Shown: positions 34,980 through 44,610, counted from the first letter of the stretch. The stretch: 49,203 bases of DNA from Synergistaceae bacterium (GCA_030533085.1 JAUNJZ010000019.1:1-49203); one strand, 5' to 3'. The notes: a model not told the origin generated them from the letters alone. Program-made: numbers and translations.

Positions 34980-35840
34980 ATGAGTGATTTTTTGCAGGTT
35001 CTGATCGACGGAATCCTGAGCGGCCTCTTATACGCTCTCGTCGCCGCGGGACTGAGCATGATATGGGGCGTTATGGACGTTATAAACTTCGCTCACGGTG
35101 AATTCCTGATGGTGGCGATGTACATCTGCTACTGGATGGGCTTCATGCTTGGGCTGGATCCGATATTTACATGGATAGCCTCCGGCATATTCCTTTTTAT
35201 ACTGGGCGGCCTGACCTACAAATGGATAATAAAGCGAAGCCTCGGAAAGGCGGCTATGGCGCCGCTGCTTGCGACCTTCGGCCTTTCGATGCTGCTTAAA
35301 AATTTCTGTATGAACCGCTTTTCGCCAAACTTCCGCCTGCTTTCGGGAACGCTGCTTGACGGCAAGACCTTTGAGGTGGGAGGGGCGATAGTTTCCGTTC
35401 CTCAGCTCGTCACCGGGATATTCGCGCTCGTCATACTGGCGGCGCTTTACTGGCTCATCAAGAAAACGCGCCTCGGCTGGGCAATACAGGCCACAGCGAT
35501 GGACAAGGAGGCGGCGGAGCTGATGGGCATCGACACTGAAAAAATCTATCTGCTGGTATTCGGTATCGGCGGCGCATGCGTCGGAGTCGCTGGCGGCCTG
35601 ATGACGACCTACCTCGCCGTTCACCCGGAGGTGGGCGGGCTTTTCAGCCTTATCGCCTTCGTCGTGGTAGCGCTGGGAGGCTTCGGCAGCATTACCGGCG
35701 CGCTCTTCGCCGCGCTGCTTATCGGTCTCGTAGAGTCCTTCACCGGCTTCTACGTCGCGGCTGTGCTTAAATATGTCGCCGTCTTCGCCATATACCTGAT
35801 AGTGATACTTGTGCGCCCCAAAGGGCTCTTTGGGTGGTGA
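34980..35840 (+). CDS. livH: Branched-chain amino acid ABC transporter, permease LivH
   Basis: An inner-membrane permease of 286 residues with about eight hydrophobic segments. It has the LivH-type start (LIDGILSGLLYALVAAGLSMIWGVMDVINFAHGEF) and the EAA-like loop around ATAMDKEAAELMGID. The ATG at 34980 follows GAGGAGGT; longer readings run back across the terminator and livK. It partners LivM in the channel. Confidence 0.95.
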   Translation: MSDFLQVLIDGILSGLLYALVAAGLSMIWGVMDVINFAHGEFLMVAMYICYWMGFMLGLDPIFTWIASGIFLFILGGLTYKWIIKRSLGKAAMAPLLATFGLSMLLKNFCMNRFSPNFRLLSGTLLDGKTFEVGGAIVSVPQLVTGIFALVILAALYWLIKKTRLGWAIQATAMDKEAAELMGIDTEKIYLLVFGIGGACVGVAGGLMTTYLAVHPEVGGLFSLIAFVVVALGGFGSITGALFAALLIGLVESFTGFYVAAVLKYVAVFAIYLIVILVRPKGLFGW

Positions 35841-35845
35841 CGGCC

Positions 35846-36844
35846 ATGCGGATGAATAAAAGAGATAAATTATGGTATGGCTTCATCGCAGCCGCGCTGG
35901 CGCTTCCATGTATCCCCGGCGTTATAGAAGGCTCCTTCTTCGGACATGTCGCGACGATGGTGCTGCTTTACGCCGCTATGGCGCAGTCATGGAACATCAT
36001 CAGCGGCTACGGGGGGCAGGTCTCCTTCGGACATTCCGTATTTTTCGGGATAGGAGCCTACGGCGCGGCGCTCGCAGTCGTAACCTTTGAGTCGCTGCCA
36101 TGGTACGGCGCTCCGCTGGGAATGCTCGCGGCGGCGCTTGTGTCAGTGCTTATCAGCTATCCCTGCTTCCGCCTTAAAGGGCATTACTTCGCAATCGCGA
36201 CCTTTGCCATAGTGGAGATATTCAACCGCCTCTTTATGATATGGGACGCGGTTGGCGGGGCGTTGGGGCTGGACTATCCGATACTGCCTGACGGCTGGAA
36301 GAATTTCTCCTGGTCCGACACAAAGACAGGCTATTACATCGGAGCGCTGGCTATTTTCCTGCTGGTATTCGGCATAGTGCGCTGGATAGAGAAAAACAGA
36401 ATGGGCTACTACCTGCTCGCTGTGCGCGAGGGGCAGGAGACGGCGGAATCCCTCGGCGTCAACAGCGCCGTGGTAAAGCTCGGCGCGATGGCCCTCTCCG
36501 CGGCGCTTGCCGCGCTCTGCGGAGCCTTCTTCGCGCAGTACAACTACCGCGTTGACCCGCCGATGGTGATGTCCCTCGATATGTCGATGAAGTTCGTCCT
36601 CATCACCATACTGGGCGGCCTCGGCACATTCTGGGGGCCATTCCTCGGCGCGCTCGTGCTCATACCGCTTCAGGAATATACGCGCGCCTACCTTTCGCAC
36701 CTCGGCGCCGGGATAGACCTTATCATATTCGGCCTTATAATCATCGTCGTGATGATAAAGGAACCGCGCGGGATAATGGGGCTGCTCGGCTACTTTGGAA
36801 GAAAGGCCGCGGGGGCGGCGGAAGAAGAGGGGGAGGATCGCTGA
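35846..36844 (+). CDS. livM: Branched-chain amino acid ABC transporter, permease LivM
   Basis: The second permease subunit, about 332 residues and roughly nine hydrophobic segments. It has the family NIISGYGGQVSFGHSVFFGIGAYGAA block and the cytoplasmic loop AVREGQETAESLGVN. I prefer the ATG at 35846, preceded by GGGTGGTG; a GTG at 35834 inside livH is also in frame. Stop and next start overlap (TGATG) with livG. Confidence 0.95.
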   Translation: MRMNKRDKLWYGFIAAALALPCIPGVIEGSFFGHVATMVLLYAAMAQSWNIISGYGGQVSFGHSVFFGIGAYGAALAVVTFESLPWYGAPLGMLAAALVSVLISYPCFRLKGHYFAIATFAIVEIFNRLFMIWDAVGGALGLDYPILPDGWKNFSWSDTKTGYYIGALAIFLLVFGIVRWIEKNRMGYYLLAVREGQETAESLGVNSAVVKLGAMALSAALAALCGAFFAQYNYRVDPPMVMSLDMSMKFVLITILGGLGTFWGPFLGALVLIPLQEYTRAYLSHLGAGIDLIIFGLIIIVVMIKEPRGIMGLLGYFGRKAAGAAEEEGEDR

Positions 36845-37587
36845 TGGCGCTGCTTGAGGTAAAAAATTTAACGATGAAATTCGGCTCTCTCCCCGCGAAC
36901 AGCGACGTTTCTTTCGACGTTGAAAAGGGGCAGATAGTGGGACTCATAGGCCCCAACGGCGCGGGGAAGACGACTCTCTTTAACTGCGTCGCCGGTCTTT
37001 ACAAACCGACGGAGGGAAAGGTCTTCTTCAAGGGAGAGGACGTTACCGACCTTCCGGCGTATAAGATGGCGCGCCTCGGCGTCGCGCGCACCTTTCAGGT
37101 CGTTCGGCCGCTGAAGGAGATGTCCGTCTTTGAAAACATCATGGTCGGCGCGTACATGCGCACGGGAGACAGCGCAAAGGCCAGAGCCGTGTCGGAAAGG
37201 TGCATGGAGCTGTGCTTCCTCTCGGAGCATCGCGACAGGCCTGCCGGCGGGCTGACAATAGGAAACAAAAAACGCCTTGAAGTCGCGCGCGCGCTGGCCA
37301 TCGACCCTGAGCTGATACTGCTTGACGAAGCCGTCGCGGGGCTGACCTCGTCGGAGGTCAGAGAGATGGTAGAGGTCATAGTGCGGCTGAAAAAAGAGGG
37401 GCTGACCATATTGATGGTCGAACATATCATGGAGGCAATAATGCCGATAGCCGACAAGATAGTCGTGCTGGCCGGAGGTAAAAAGATAGCCGAAGGCAGC
37501 CCGGCCGATATAGTCAAAGACCCTGTGGTCATCACCGCCTATTTTGGCGAAAAATTCAGCAAACGGCTGCACGGGGAGGAGAAATAA
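36844..37587 (+). CDS. livG: Branched-chain amino acid ABC transporter, ATPase LivG
   Basis: A 247-residue ABC ATPase with Walker A GPNGAGKTT, Q-loop region FQVVRPL, signature-type LTIGNKKRLEVARAL, Walker B LILLDEAVAGL and the switch His in MVEHIME. The signature is the divergent LivG form rather than LSGGQ. Its start overlaps the livM stop codon and its stop codon overlaps the livF start. Confidence 0.95.
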   Translation: MALLEVKNLTMKFGSLPANSDVSFDVEKGQIVGLIGPNGAGKTTLFNCVAGLYKPTEGKVFFKGEDVTDLPAYKMARLGVARTFQVVRPLKEMSVFENIMVGAYMRTGDSAKARAVSERCMELCFLSEHRDRPAGGLTIGNKKRLEVARALAIDPELILLDEAVAGLTSSEVREMVEVIVRLKKEGLTILMVEHIMEAIMPIADKIVVLAGGKKIAEGSPADIVKDPVVITAYFGEKFSKRLHGEEK

Positions 37588-38300
37588 TGACTGCTCTGCT
37601 TGAAGTGAAAGATATCCGCTGCTCTTACGACCACGTTCCGGTCATTCACGGCATATCCCTCCATGTGGACGAAGGGGAGACCGTCGCGATACTGGGGGCG
37701 AACGGAGCGGGAAAATCGACGCTGATGAGAACCATCGCCGGACTTATGCACCCCGCCTCCGGCTCGATAACCTTTGAAGGCAGAGAGATAGGAAAAACTC
37801 CGGCCTCCGAAAGCATAAAGCACGGCATCAGCTACGTCCCGGAGGGGAGACGCCTCTTCTCGAAGCTGACGGTACGCGAAAATCTTGAGCTTGGCGCATT
37901 CAGCGTCACAGACAAGAGCGTCGTCGCGGAACGGCTGGACGAGATGTACGAGCTTTTTCCGATTCTTAAAAGCCGCTCCGGCCAGACCGCCGAGACCATG
38001 AGCGGCGGCGAACAGCAGATGTGCGCCATCGCCCGCGGGCTGATGTCAAAGCCGAAGCTGATATTGCTTGACGAGCTTTCTCTCGGCTTACAGCCCAGCC
38101 TCGTTGAAAGAGTGCTGGCGACGGTGGCGGAGATACGCAGGCGCGGAGTAACGGTGCTGCTGGTTGAACAGATGGTGCAGGAAGCGCTGGAAATCGCCGA
38201 CCGCGGCTATGTCCTTCAAACCGGGCGCGTAGTTCACGAGGGGAGTTCGCAGGAGCTTCTTGACTCCGAAGAGGTCCGCCGCGCCTACATGGGAATGTAG
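37587..38300 (+). CDS. livF: Branched-chain amino acid ABC transporter, ATPase LivF
   Basis: A 237-residue ABC ATPase, partner of LivG. Walker A is GANGAGKST, the signature is MSGGEQQM, Walker B is LILLDELSLGL and the switch His region appears as LLVEQMVQEAL, the usual Gln form of LivF. It is the last gene of the liv operon, followed by a terminator. Confidence 0.95.
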   Translation: MTALLEVKDIRCSYDHVPVIHGISLHVDEGETVAILGANGAGKSTLMRTIAGLMHPASGSITFEGREIGKTPASESIKHGISYVPEGRRLFSKLTVRENLELGAFSVTDKSVVAERLDEMYELFPILKSRSGQTAETMSGGEQQMCAIARGLMSKPKLILLDELSLGLQPSLVERVLATVAEIRRRGVTVLLVEQMVQEALEIADRGYVLQTGRVVHEGSSQELLDSEEVRRAYMGM

Positions 38301-38316
38301 CGCGGACACAAAAAAT

Positions 38317-38351
38317 AATAAAGGGGCCTCCGCGCGGGGCCTCTTTATTTT
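38317..38351 (+). terminator. Terminator of the liv operon
   Basis: AATAAAGGGGCC (38317-38328) pairs with GGCCTCTTTATT (38338-38349) with one mismatch, followed by TT. The A- and T-rich ends make it usable in both directions. Confidence 0.75.
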
Positions 38352-38406
38352 AAGGAAAGCTCTATCAAATAAGGCTTGCATATAATCGGCGGCCGCGTAT
38401 CTTCGG

Positions 38407-38922
38407 CTATTCTTCCTCCGCGCAATCCAGACAGAGAAGCTTTCCCTCCTTGACTCGCAGCCAGGGTTCGGCTGTGACTTCGCCGCAGTTGGCGCAGGGC
38501 ATTGAGCGGTAGATACGCGCTTCGCGCGGAAGCTCAAAGCGCGCCTCTTCGACGCTGAATATATCAGCTGAAGCCGCCTCGCGCATGAATTTTTGTTTTT
38601 CCTCTTTGGAGGCGAATTTCTTTTCTTTCAGCACGATGCGGAAGGCTTTGCCGCTTTTCCTGTCGAAGAAGCTGAAAGCCTGCTTGCCGCGCAGTCTGAA
38701 TATCAGGTTGCCTTTGCCCGCCGTGCAGCCGAGCAGCGCCTGTATCGCGTCCACGCCGCAGGCGTCGTTTTCGGCGACGCAGACCAGCTCCTCGTCTCCC
38801 GCTCTCTCCTCTATGCCCAGCAGCTCCATGGCGTACAGCGCGGCGCGGAAGCCGACGAGCAGCCCGCCGCAGGAATGGCCGTGGAAGGCGGCGCAGGCGG
38901 AGTACATTTCTTCTTTGTTCAT
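38407..38922 (-). CDS. FmdE-like protein with C-terminal zinc ribbon
   Basis: A 171-residue protein of the FmdE family (named after formylmethanofuran dehydrogenase subunit E). The N-terminal domain has the conserved FHGHSCGGLLVGFRAALYAM block, with His14, His16 and Cys18 probably binding metal, and ENDACGVDAIQALLGCTAGKGNL. The C-terminus has two CxxC pairs (CANC, CLDC) forming a zinc ribbon. No formylmethanofuran dehydrogenase genes are present, so the role here is unknown; bacterial homologues often accompany molybdenum or metal metabolism. A GGAGAGG site precedes the ATG. Confidence 0.88.
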   Translation of the reverse strand: MNKEEMYSACAAFHGHSCGGLLVGFRAALYAMELLGIEERAGDEELVCVAENDACGVDAIQALLGCTAGKGNLIFRLRGKQAFSFFDRKSGKAFRIVLKEKKFASKEEKQKFMREAASADIFSVEEARFELPREARIYRSMPCANCGEVTAEPWLRVKEGKLLCLDCAEEE

Positions 38923-39033
38923 ATCCTGCCTCTCCTTTCAAAAAATCACCGTTAAAATTGCCGCTAATTATACGCATCCTTCGCGTTCCGCGGTACGTTT
39001 ATAATATTATATACAAATGCTACTTAATAAGCG

Positions 39034-39077
39034 TTTCACTCAGTCATTTTTAGTATTATAATTTCATGTAAATGAAA
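39034..39077 (+). promoter_or_regulatory. Candidate malic enzyme promoter and palindrome
   Basis: A perfect -10 TATAAT (39057-39062) lies 17 nt after a poor -35 (TTTCAC, 39034-39039), so an activator may be needed. TTTCAT (39062-39067), GTAA, ATGAAA (39072-39077) form an inverted repeat over the predicted start site. Confidence 0.4.
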
Positions 39078-39141
39078 GAGTGCCTTATGGCGTGAGGGGC
39101 TTGTAAAAAAATTATTCGCGGGGAGCGCGGGGGTAAAGGTT

Positions 39142-40323
39142 ATGAAGGAAGATATTTTCAATCGTTCGCTTGATATGCACAGGGAGAAGAAGGGGAAGCT
39201 CAGCGTGGAGTGCCGCGCTGGGATAGAGAGCATGGAGGATCTATCGCTGGTATATACGCCGGGCGTCGCGGAGCCTTGCCGCGCCATCGAGCGCGACCCT
39301 GAGGAGCTTTGGAATGTTACGATAAAGAATAATCTTGTCGCCGTGATAACGGACGGCTCGGCGGTTCTGGGGCTGGGCGATATCGGCCCCGCCGCGTCGA
39401 TGCCTGTGATGGAGGGGAAGAGCTGCCTTTTCAAGCGCTTCGCCGGTATTGATTCCATCCCGATAGCTGTATCGACTAAAGACGTTGACGAATTTGTCAA
39501 TGTCGTGTCGAAGATAGCGATATCCTTCGGAGGGATCAACCTTGAGGATATTTCCGCGCCGCGCTGCTTTGAGATAGAGCGCAAATTGCAGGAACGGCTG
39601 GACATTCCCGTCTTTCATGACGACCAGCACGGCACGGCGGTGATAGCGCTGGCGGCCTATAAGAACGCGCTGCGTCTTACGGGGCGGCGTCTTGAGGATT
39701 CCACGCTCGTGATAAACGGCGCGGGGGCGGCGGGCAGCTCCATTGCGCGCTATTTCCTCTCGGCAGGCGTGAAAAATATTATTATGTGCGATATAAACGG
39801 CGCGCTCTGCGACGGATATCCCGATGGGCTGAATCCGGCGCAGGCAGAGCTTTCAAAGGTTACTAATCCTGAGCGCCGCCGCGGCGCGCTCTCTGAGGTG
39901 ATAAAGGGGGCGGACGCCTTTCTCGGTGTTTCGCGTCCCGGCCTGCTGACTGGGGAGATGGTGCGCTCTATGGCTCCGTCGCCGGTGGTATTCGCTATGG
40001 CGAACCCGACGCCGGAGATTTTCCCGGATGAGGCGCTGGCAGCCGGCGCTGCCGTGGTCGCCACCGGCAGGAGCGACTTCCCGAATCAGGTGAATAACTG
40101 CCTTGGCTTTCCGGGTATATTCCGCGGCGCGCTCGATGTGCGCGCGCGCCGCATCAACGAAGAAATGAAGCTCGCCGCCTCCGCGGCGCTGGCCTCCCTC
40201 GTATCTGAGGATGAGCTTTCAAAGGAATATATCATACCCTCCGCCCTTGACGAGCGCGTAGTCCCCGCCGTCGCGAAGGCCGTGGCGGAGGCCGCGCGGC
40301 GCACCGGAGCCGCGAGACTGTAG
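39142..40323 (+). CDS. Malic enzyme (NAD(P)-dependent oxidoreductase)
   Basis: It oxidatively decarboxylates malate to pyruvate. The 393-residue protein is the short bacterial form without the phosphotransacetylase tail. Visible motifs: SLVYTPGVAEPC (catalytic Tyr38), the catalytic Lys region KSCLFKRFAG, metal-binding HDDQHGTA, the dinucleotide loop INGAGAAGSS and ANPTPEI. Cofactor preference cannot be told from sequence alone. A GGGGGTAAAGG stretch precedes the ATG. It is followed 18 nt later by lysA. Confidence 0.93.
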   Translation: MKEDIFNRSLDMHREKKGKLSVECRAGIESMEDLSLVYTPGVAEPCRAIERDPEELWNVTIKNNLVAVITDGSAVLGLGDIGPAASMPVMEGKSCLFKRFAGIDSIPIAVSTKDVDEFVNVVSKIAISFGGINLEDISAPRCFEIERKLQERLDIPVFHDDQHGTAVIALAAYKNALRLTGRRLEDSTLVINGAGAAGSSIARYFLSAGVKNIIMCDINGALCDGYPDGLNPAQAELSKVTNPERRRGALSEVIKGADAFLGVSRPGLLTGEMVRSMAPSPVVFAMANPTPEIFPDEALAAGAAVVATGRSDFPNQVNNCLGFPGIFRGALDVRARRINEEMKLAASAALASLVSEDELSKEYIIPSALDERVVPAVAKAVAEAARRTGAARL

Positions 40324-40341
40324 CTGTGGGGGGCTGGTATT

Positions 40342-41550
40342 ATGATTTTTCTTAACCATGACGAAGCGGCGGAGCTGACAGCGGAATATGGCTCGCCGAT
40401 ATACGTTTACAGCGAGGAGATCCTGAGAGATCGCTGCCGCGCTCTGCTGGAGGCCTTTCAGGGGCGCGTCGCGCCGAGCTTTTCCATCAAGGCCAATTCC
40501 AACCTGACGCTGCTGAAAATCATCCGCGAGGAGGGCTTCGGCGCTGACGCCATGTCGCCGGGCGAGATATTTATCCTCGAAAAAGCCGGCTTCCAAAGCG
40601 ACGAGATCTTCTATATAGGAAACAACGTATCCACGGACGAATTGAGATACTGCATCGACAGAGGCATACTGGTGAGCGTGGATTCAATCTCACAGCTTGA
40701 GAAGCTGGGGAGGATAAACAGAGGCGGCCGCGTGGCTATACGTTTCAACACAGGCATAGGCGCGGGGCACTGCGACAAGGTCGTTACCGCAGGACACAAG
40801 ACAAAGTTCGGCGTGGACCCGGCCTTCTGCCGCGAGGTGAAGGAAGCTCTCTCGCGCTACGATATGAAGCTGGTCGGCGTGAATCAGCATATCGGTTCGC
40901 TCTTCCTGTCGCCGGAGCCTTATCTGCGCGCGGCGGAGGGGCTTCTTGATCTGGTGGCGGAGAATTTCCCCGGCCTTGATTTCGTAGATTTCGGCGGCGG
41001 CTTCGGCGTCCCCTACCGCCCCGGAGAAGAGCCGCTCGAGCTGGCCGCGCTCGCGGAGGGGCTTTTCCCGATTCTCGACGCCTTCACCGCCCGCTACGAT
41101 AACAAATATGTGCATTTCAAATGCGAGCCGGGGCGCTACATCTGCGCCGAGTGCGGCCTGCTGGTCGGAAAGGTGCGGGCGGTGAAGGAAAATTACGGAG
41201 AGCTGTATATCGGCACTGACATTGGCTTCAACGTGCTGATGCGTCCGGTGCTTTACGACTCCTATCACGAGGTCGCCCTGCTTGGCAAAGATGGCGCGGG
41301 CGACGGCCGGCTGGCGACTGTGGTTGGGAATATCTGCGAAAGCGGGGATATTTTGGCCAAAGATCGCGCGCTGGCAGGGGCGAAGGAGGGAGATCTGCTT
41401 GTCGTCGGCAACGCCGGCGCTTACGGCTACTCCATGGCCTCGAATTACAACAGCCGCCTGCGTCCGGCGGAGCTGCTGAAGACGCGGCAGGGAGACTTCC
41501 GCCTCATCCGCGCCTCGGATACGCTGGAAAGCCTGACGCAGAATTTTTAG
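40342..41550 (+). CDS. lysA: Diaminopimelate decarboxylase
   Basis: LysA makes lysine from meso-diaminopimelate, using PLP. The 402-residue alanine-racemase-type fold III enzyme has the PLP lysine Lys50 in FSIKANSN, HIGSLF, the phosphate loop DFGGGFGVPY, EPGRYI, and the CESGD motif with the catalytic Cys from the partner subunit. The GNAGAYGYSMASNYN end is typical of DAPDC. No lysine riboswitch can fit in the 18-nt gap upstream. Confidence 0.93.
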   Translation: MIFLNHDEAAELTAEYGSPIYVYSEEILRDRCRALLEAFQGRVAPSFSIKANSNLTLLKIIREEGFGADAMSPGEIFILEKAGFQSDEIFYIGNNVSTDELRYCIDRGILVSVDSISQLEKLGRINRGGRVAIRFNTGIGAGHCDKVVTAGHKTKFGVDPAFCREVKEALSRYDMKLVGVNQHIGSLFLSPEPYLRAAEGLLDLVAENFPGLDFVDFGGGFGVPYRPGEEPLELAALAEGLFPILDAFTARYDNKYVHFKCEPGRYICAECGLLVGKVRAVKENYGELYIGTDIGFNVLMRPVLYDSYHEVALLGKDGAGDGRLATVVGNICESGDILAKDRALAGAKEGDLLVVGNAGAYGYSMASNYNSRLRPAELLKTRQGDFRLIRASDTLESLTQNF

Positions 41551-41694
41551 CCGCTCTCCGGCCTGACTGCGCGCGGATGCGGCAGCGGCGCTGAACTGCA
41601 TAGGCCGGCTGTGATAAAATAGAACGGTTCGCTATCCGTCATAGAATATTGCGCTTTGTCTTTTACAGCTTCGACAGCGAAAGGGTTGATAGAG

Positions 41695-42048
41695 ATGAAT
41701 AAAGAGAAACTGACAGCCGCGGGGATTGCTTACGACGAAGGGCTCGACCGCTTTATGGGCAACTCCGCCCTCTATGAAAAGATGCTGGCGAAATTCGCCG
41801 CCGACGGCTCCTTTTCAGCGGCGCGGGCGCGCTTCGCGGAAGGAGACTGGAAATCCTTTCAGGAGAGCATACACACGCTGAAGGGCGTCAGCGGCAACCT
41901 CAGCCTGAACGGCATATTCGCCGTCACCTCCGAGATAATGCGGCTGCTGCGCGCTGGTGAAAGGGCGGAAGTGCCTGCTTTGATGGATAAACTCGAAAAG
42001 GAGTACGCCGCGGCCCTCGCAGCGATAGACTCTCTGCGAGGCGAGTAA
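41695..42048 (+). CDS. Histidine phosphotransfer (Hpt) protein
   Basis: A 117-residue Hpt domain protein; the phosphoacceptor is His60 in SIHTLKGVSGNL. The ATG at 41695 has an AAAGGG site 9 nt upstream. The next gene, an REC-PAS-GGDEF-EAL protein, begins 6 nt after its stop, so Hpt is the obvious phosphodonor for that receiver. The cognate kinase is not in the window. Confidence 0.88.
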   Translation: MNKEKLTAAGIAYDEGLDRFMGNSALYEKMLAKFAADGSFSAARARFAEGDWKSFQESIHTLKGVSGNLSLNGIFAVTSEIMRLLRAGERAEVPALMDKLEKEYAAALAAIDSLRGE

Positions 42049-42054
42049 ACAGCG

Positions 42055-44607
42055 ATGGCGTCGAAAAAAAACGTACTGATAGCGGACGACCTTGACATCA
42101 ACCGCGCTCTTTTGGCGGAGATATTCAAGGAAGAATACAACATTTATGAGGCGGCGAACGGAGCGGAAACGCTCGAAGTGCTGCGGCGTGAGGGCAAGAA
42201 CATCGCCCTCGTCATTCTGGATCTGCTGATGCCGGAGATAGACGGCTTTGAGGTGCTTTCCGTAATGAGGAGGCAGCCTGAAATTGCCGATATTCCGGTG
42301 GTAGTGGTAACGGCGGCCTCCGATCCGGCAGACGAGGTGCGCGCGCTGGAGCTTGGGGCTACGGACTTCATATCAAAGCCTTACGTTCCCAGAGTCGTCA
42401 TCGGGCGCGTGCGCAATATAATCGCCCGGGGCGAGATAGAGGCCGTAAGGCTGGAAAACAAGATACTGCGCGAACGCACGATGGCGCAGCTTCAGTTGCA
42501 GGCGATACTTGACAATATGGTCGGCTGTGTCTTTCTCGTCGAGCTTGGCGAGAAGCCCAGAGAGCTTTTCATCAGTAAGGGCTTTTACGATTTTGTAGGC
42601 ATAAGCAAAGAAGCCTTTGAAAAAAACGGAAACGACTTTTTCTTTTCCGTGGCAGAGGAAGACCGCGGCGAGCTGCTCTCCGCGCTGCAATGCGCGGCGG
42701 AGAGCAGGGAGTCCTTCTGCGTTGAGTTCCGTTCCTACAAAGAAGACGGCTCCCTTATGTGGCTGCATATGCAGGGGGCGCGGATAGAGTATCCTGAGAG
42801 CGAGCTGCCGGTGATAGTCGCTATCTGCTCCGACGTGACCAACGAGAAGCTGAGCGAACAGAAGCTGAAAGAGGCCAACGCCAGGCTGCGCGTCAAGGCA
42901 TACTACGACCCGCTTACCTCTATATTCAACCGCGAGGCTTTCTTCGATATGACGGCGGAGCTGCTTAAAAAGAACCGCGGCGGCTCCTATTCCCTCATAA
43001 CGTGGAATATCGAGCGTTTTAAATTCATCAACGAGCTATTCGGCAAGGAGATGGGCGACAGAATACTGATAGATCTGGCCCAGCTTCTGAAAAAACTCTT
43101 CGGCGGCGTCGGGACATACGGCAGGCTCGAGGCCGACAGATTCGCGGCCTGTCTGCCGACAGCGCTGCTGGAGCCGGAGAGTATGGTGAAGGGGCTGCGC
43201 CCCTGCGAGGATTTTCAGCGCGAACAGTACGAGATAGTCATTCACGCCGGCATATATGAAATAACGGATTGCGATATGCCCATAGACCAGATGTGCGACC
43301 GCGCCAATCTGGCGCTGCGTTCGGTCAAGGGGAAGTATATGCAGAGATATGCCAGCTTCACGGAGAACATGCGCCTGCCGCTGCTGATCGAACAGCAGGT
43401 CGTGCGGGAGATGAATCAGGCGGTAGAGGGCGGGCAGTTCCGCGCGTGGCTTCAGCCGCAATACGACCATTCGACCGGCAAAATCATCGGGGCGGAGGCT
43501 CTTGCGCGCTGGGTACATCCCGTGCGCGGGTTGATATCTCCGGCCGAGTTTATACCGGTCTTTGAAAAAAACGGCTTTATCGCCGCCCTCGATGAATATA
43601 TATGGGAACAGGTATGCGCGATGATCCGCCGCTGGCTGGACGAGGGGCGTCCAGTCGTGCCGGTCTCCGTGAACCTGTCGCGGGTGGACACCTACAATCC
43701 GCTCCTTGAAAAGACGCTGCTGGGGCTTATAAAAAAATATGATATCCCCATAGAGCTTCTTCGGCTGGAGATAACGGAGTCCGCCTACGTCGAGAATCCG
43801 GAGCAGCTTATAAGCGTTCTCAGCTCGCTGCGCGAACGCGGCTTTTTCATCGAGATGGACGACTTCGGCAGCGGCTTTTCTTCGCTCAACTCCCTCAAGG
43901 ATATGCCTCTTGACCTGCTGAAGCTGGATCTGAAATTCCTTTTGGGCGAGGATCGCTACGAGCGCGGCGGCAGCATACTGGCCTCGCTGGTGCGCATGGC
44001 AAAACGGCTGGGGCTTCCGGTGATAGCGGAGGGGGTCGAGACGCAGGCTCAGGCCGACTTCCTGCTCACCATCGGCTGCCGCATCGTGCAGGGTTATTTC
44101 TACGCCAAGCCGATGCCTGTCGAAGACTTTGAGCGTCTGATCGAGCTATCCGTTTTCTCGCCGCAGCTTCCGGACAGGTCGATAAGGGCGAAGGGAGATC
44201 TGGATATAGAGGGGCTCTGGCGTCCTGACTCGCAGACCTCGCTTTTCCTCAACTTCATTCCGTGGCCGGCGGTCATCTTCTCGAACAACAACGGCACATT
44301 CGAAATAATGCTGGCAAATAAAAGGTTCATAAAATTACTGCGTGACTGCGGCCATGCGGATGCGGACTATATGTTCCGCCTGTCGGAGTACATGTGCGAC
44401 CCAGAGCGTTTCAGGGAGCAGATCGACCTTATCCGCGAGTGCGCGCAGGAACGCTCGTTCTTTATGAGATGGAAAACGCCCGGCGACAGCCAGGCGCTGC
44501 TGATGAGATGCAGGGCGGCAATGATTGCCGAGAGCAGCGAACAGCAGATATTCTTCGCCGCGCTTGGAACGGCGCCGGAATCAGACGGCGAGATCCGGCA
44601 ACATTAA
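42055..44607 (+). CDS. REC-PAS-GGDEF-EAL protein, probable c-di-GMP phosphodiesterase
   Basis: An 850-residue signalling protein. Domains: receiver 1-120 (Asp11, Asp12, phosphoacceptor Asp56, Lys108); PAS about 145-265; degenerate GGDEF about 280-430, where the active motif is replaced by YGRLEADRF (residues 355-363); EAL about 440-700 with EAL at 481-483, NLSR, EITES, DDFGSG at 602-607, KLDLKFL and AEGVET; and a C-terminal PAS-like domain (about 720-840). The EAL domain keeps its metal and catalytic residues and so should hydrolyse c-di-GMP. The GGDEF domain cannot be an active cyclase. No membrane segment is evident. Confidence 0.93.
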   Translation: MASKKNVLIADDLDINRALLAEIFKEEYNIYEAANGAETLEVLRREGKNIALVILDLLMPEIDGFEVLSVMRRQPEIADIPVVVVTAASDPADEVRALELGATDFISKPYVPRVVIGRVRNIIARGEIEAVRLENKILRERTMAQLQLQAILDNMVGCVFLVELGEKPRELFISKGFYDFVGISKEAFEKNGNDFFFSVAEEDRGELLSALQCAAESRESFCVEFRSYKEDGSLMWLHMQGARIEYPESELPVIVAICSDVTNEKLSEQKLKEANARLRVKAYYDPLTSIFNREAFFDMTAELLKKNRGGSYSLITWNIERFKFINELFGKEMGDRILIDLAQLLKKLFGGVGTYGRLEADRFAACLPTALLEPESMVKGLRPCEDFQREQYEIVIHAGIYEITDCDMPIDQMCDRANLALRSVKGKYMQRYASFTENMRLPLLIEQQVVREMNQAVEGGQFRAWLQPQYDHSTGKIIGAEALARWVHPVRGLISPAEFIPVFEKNGFIAALDEYIWEQVCAMIRRWLDEGRPVVPVSVNLSRVDTYNPLLEKTLLGLIKKYDIPIELLRLEITESAYVENPEQLISVLSSLRERGFFIEMDDFGSGFSSLNSLKDMPLDLLKLDLKFLLGEDRYERGGSILASLVRMAKRLGLPVIAEGVETQAQADFLLTIGCRIVQGYFYAKPMPVEDFERLIELSVFSPQLPDRSIRAKGDLDIEGLWRPDSQTSLFLNFIPWPAVIFSNNNGTFEIMLANKRFIKLLRDCGHADADYMFRLSEYMCDPERFREQIDLIRECAQERSFFMRWKTPGDSQALLMRCRAAMIAESSEQQIFFAALGTAPESDGEIRQH

Positions 44608-44610
44608 ACT

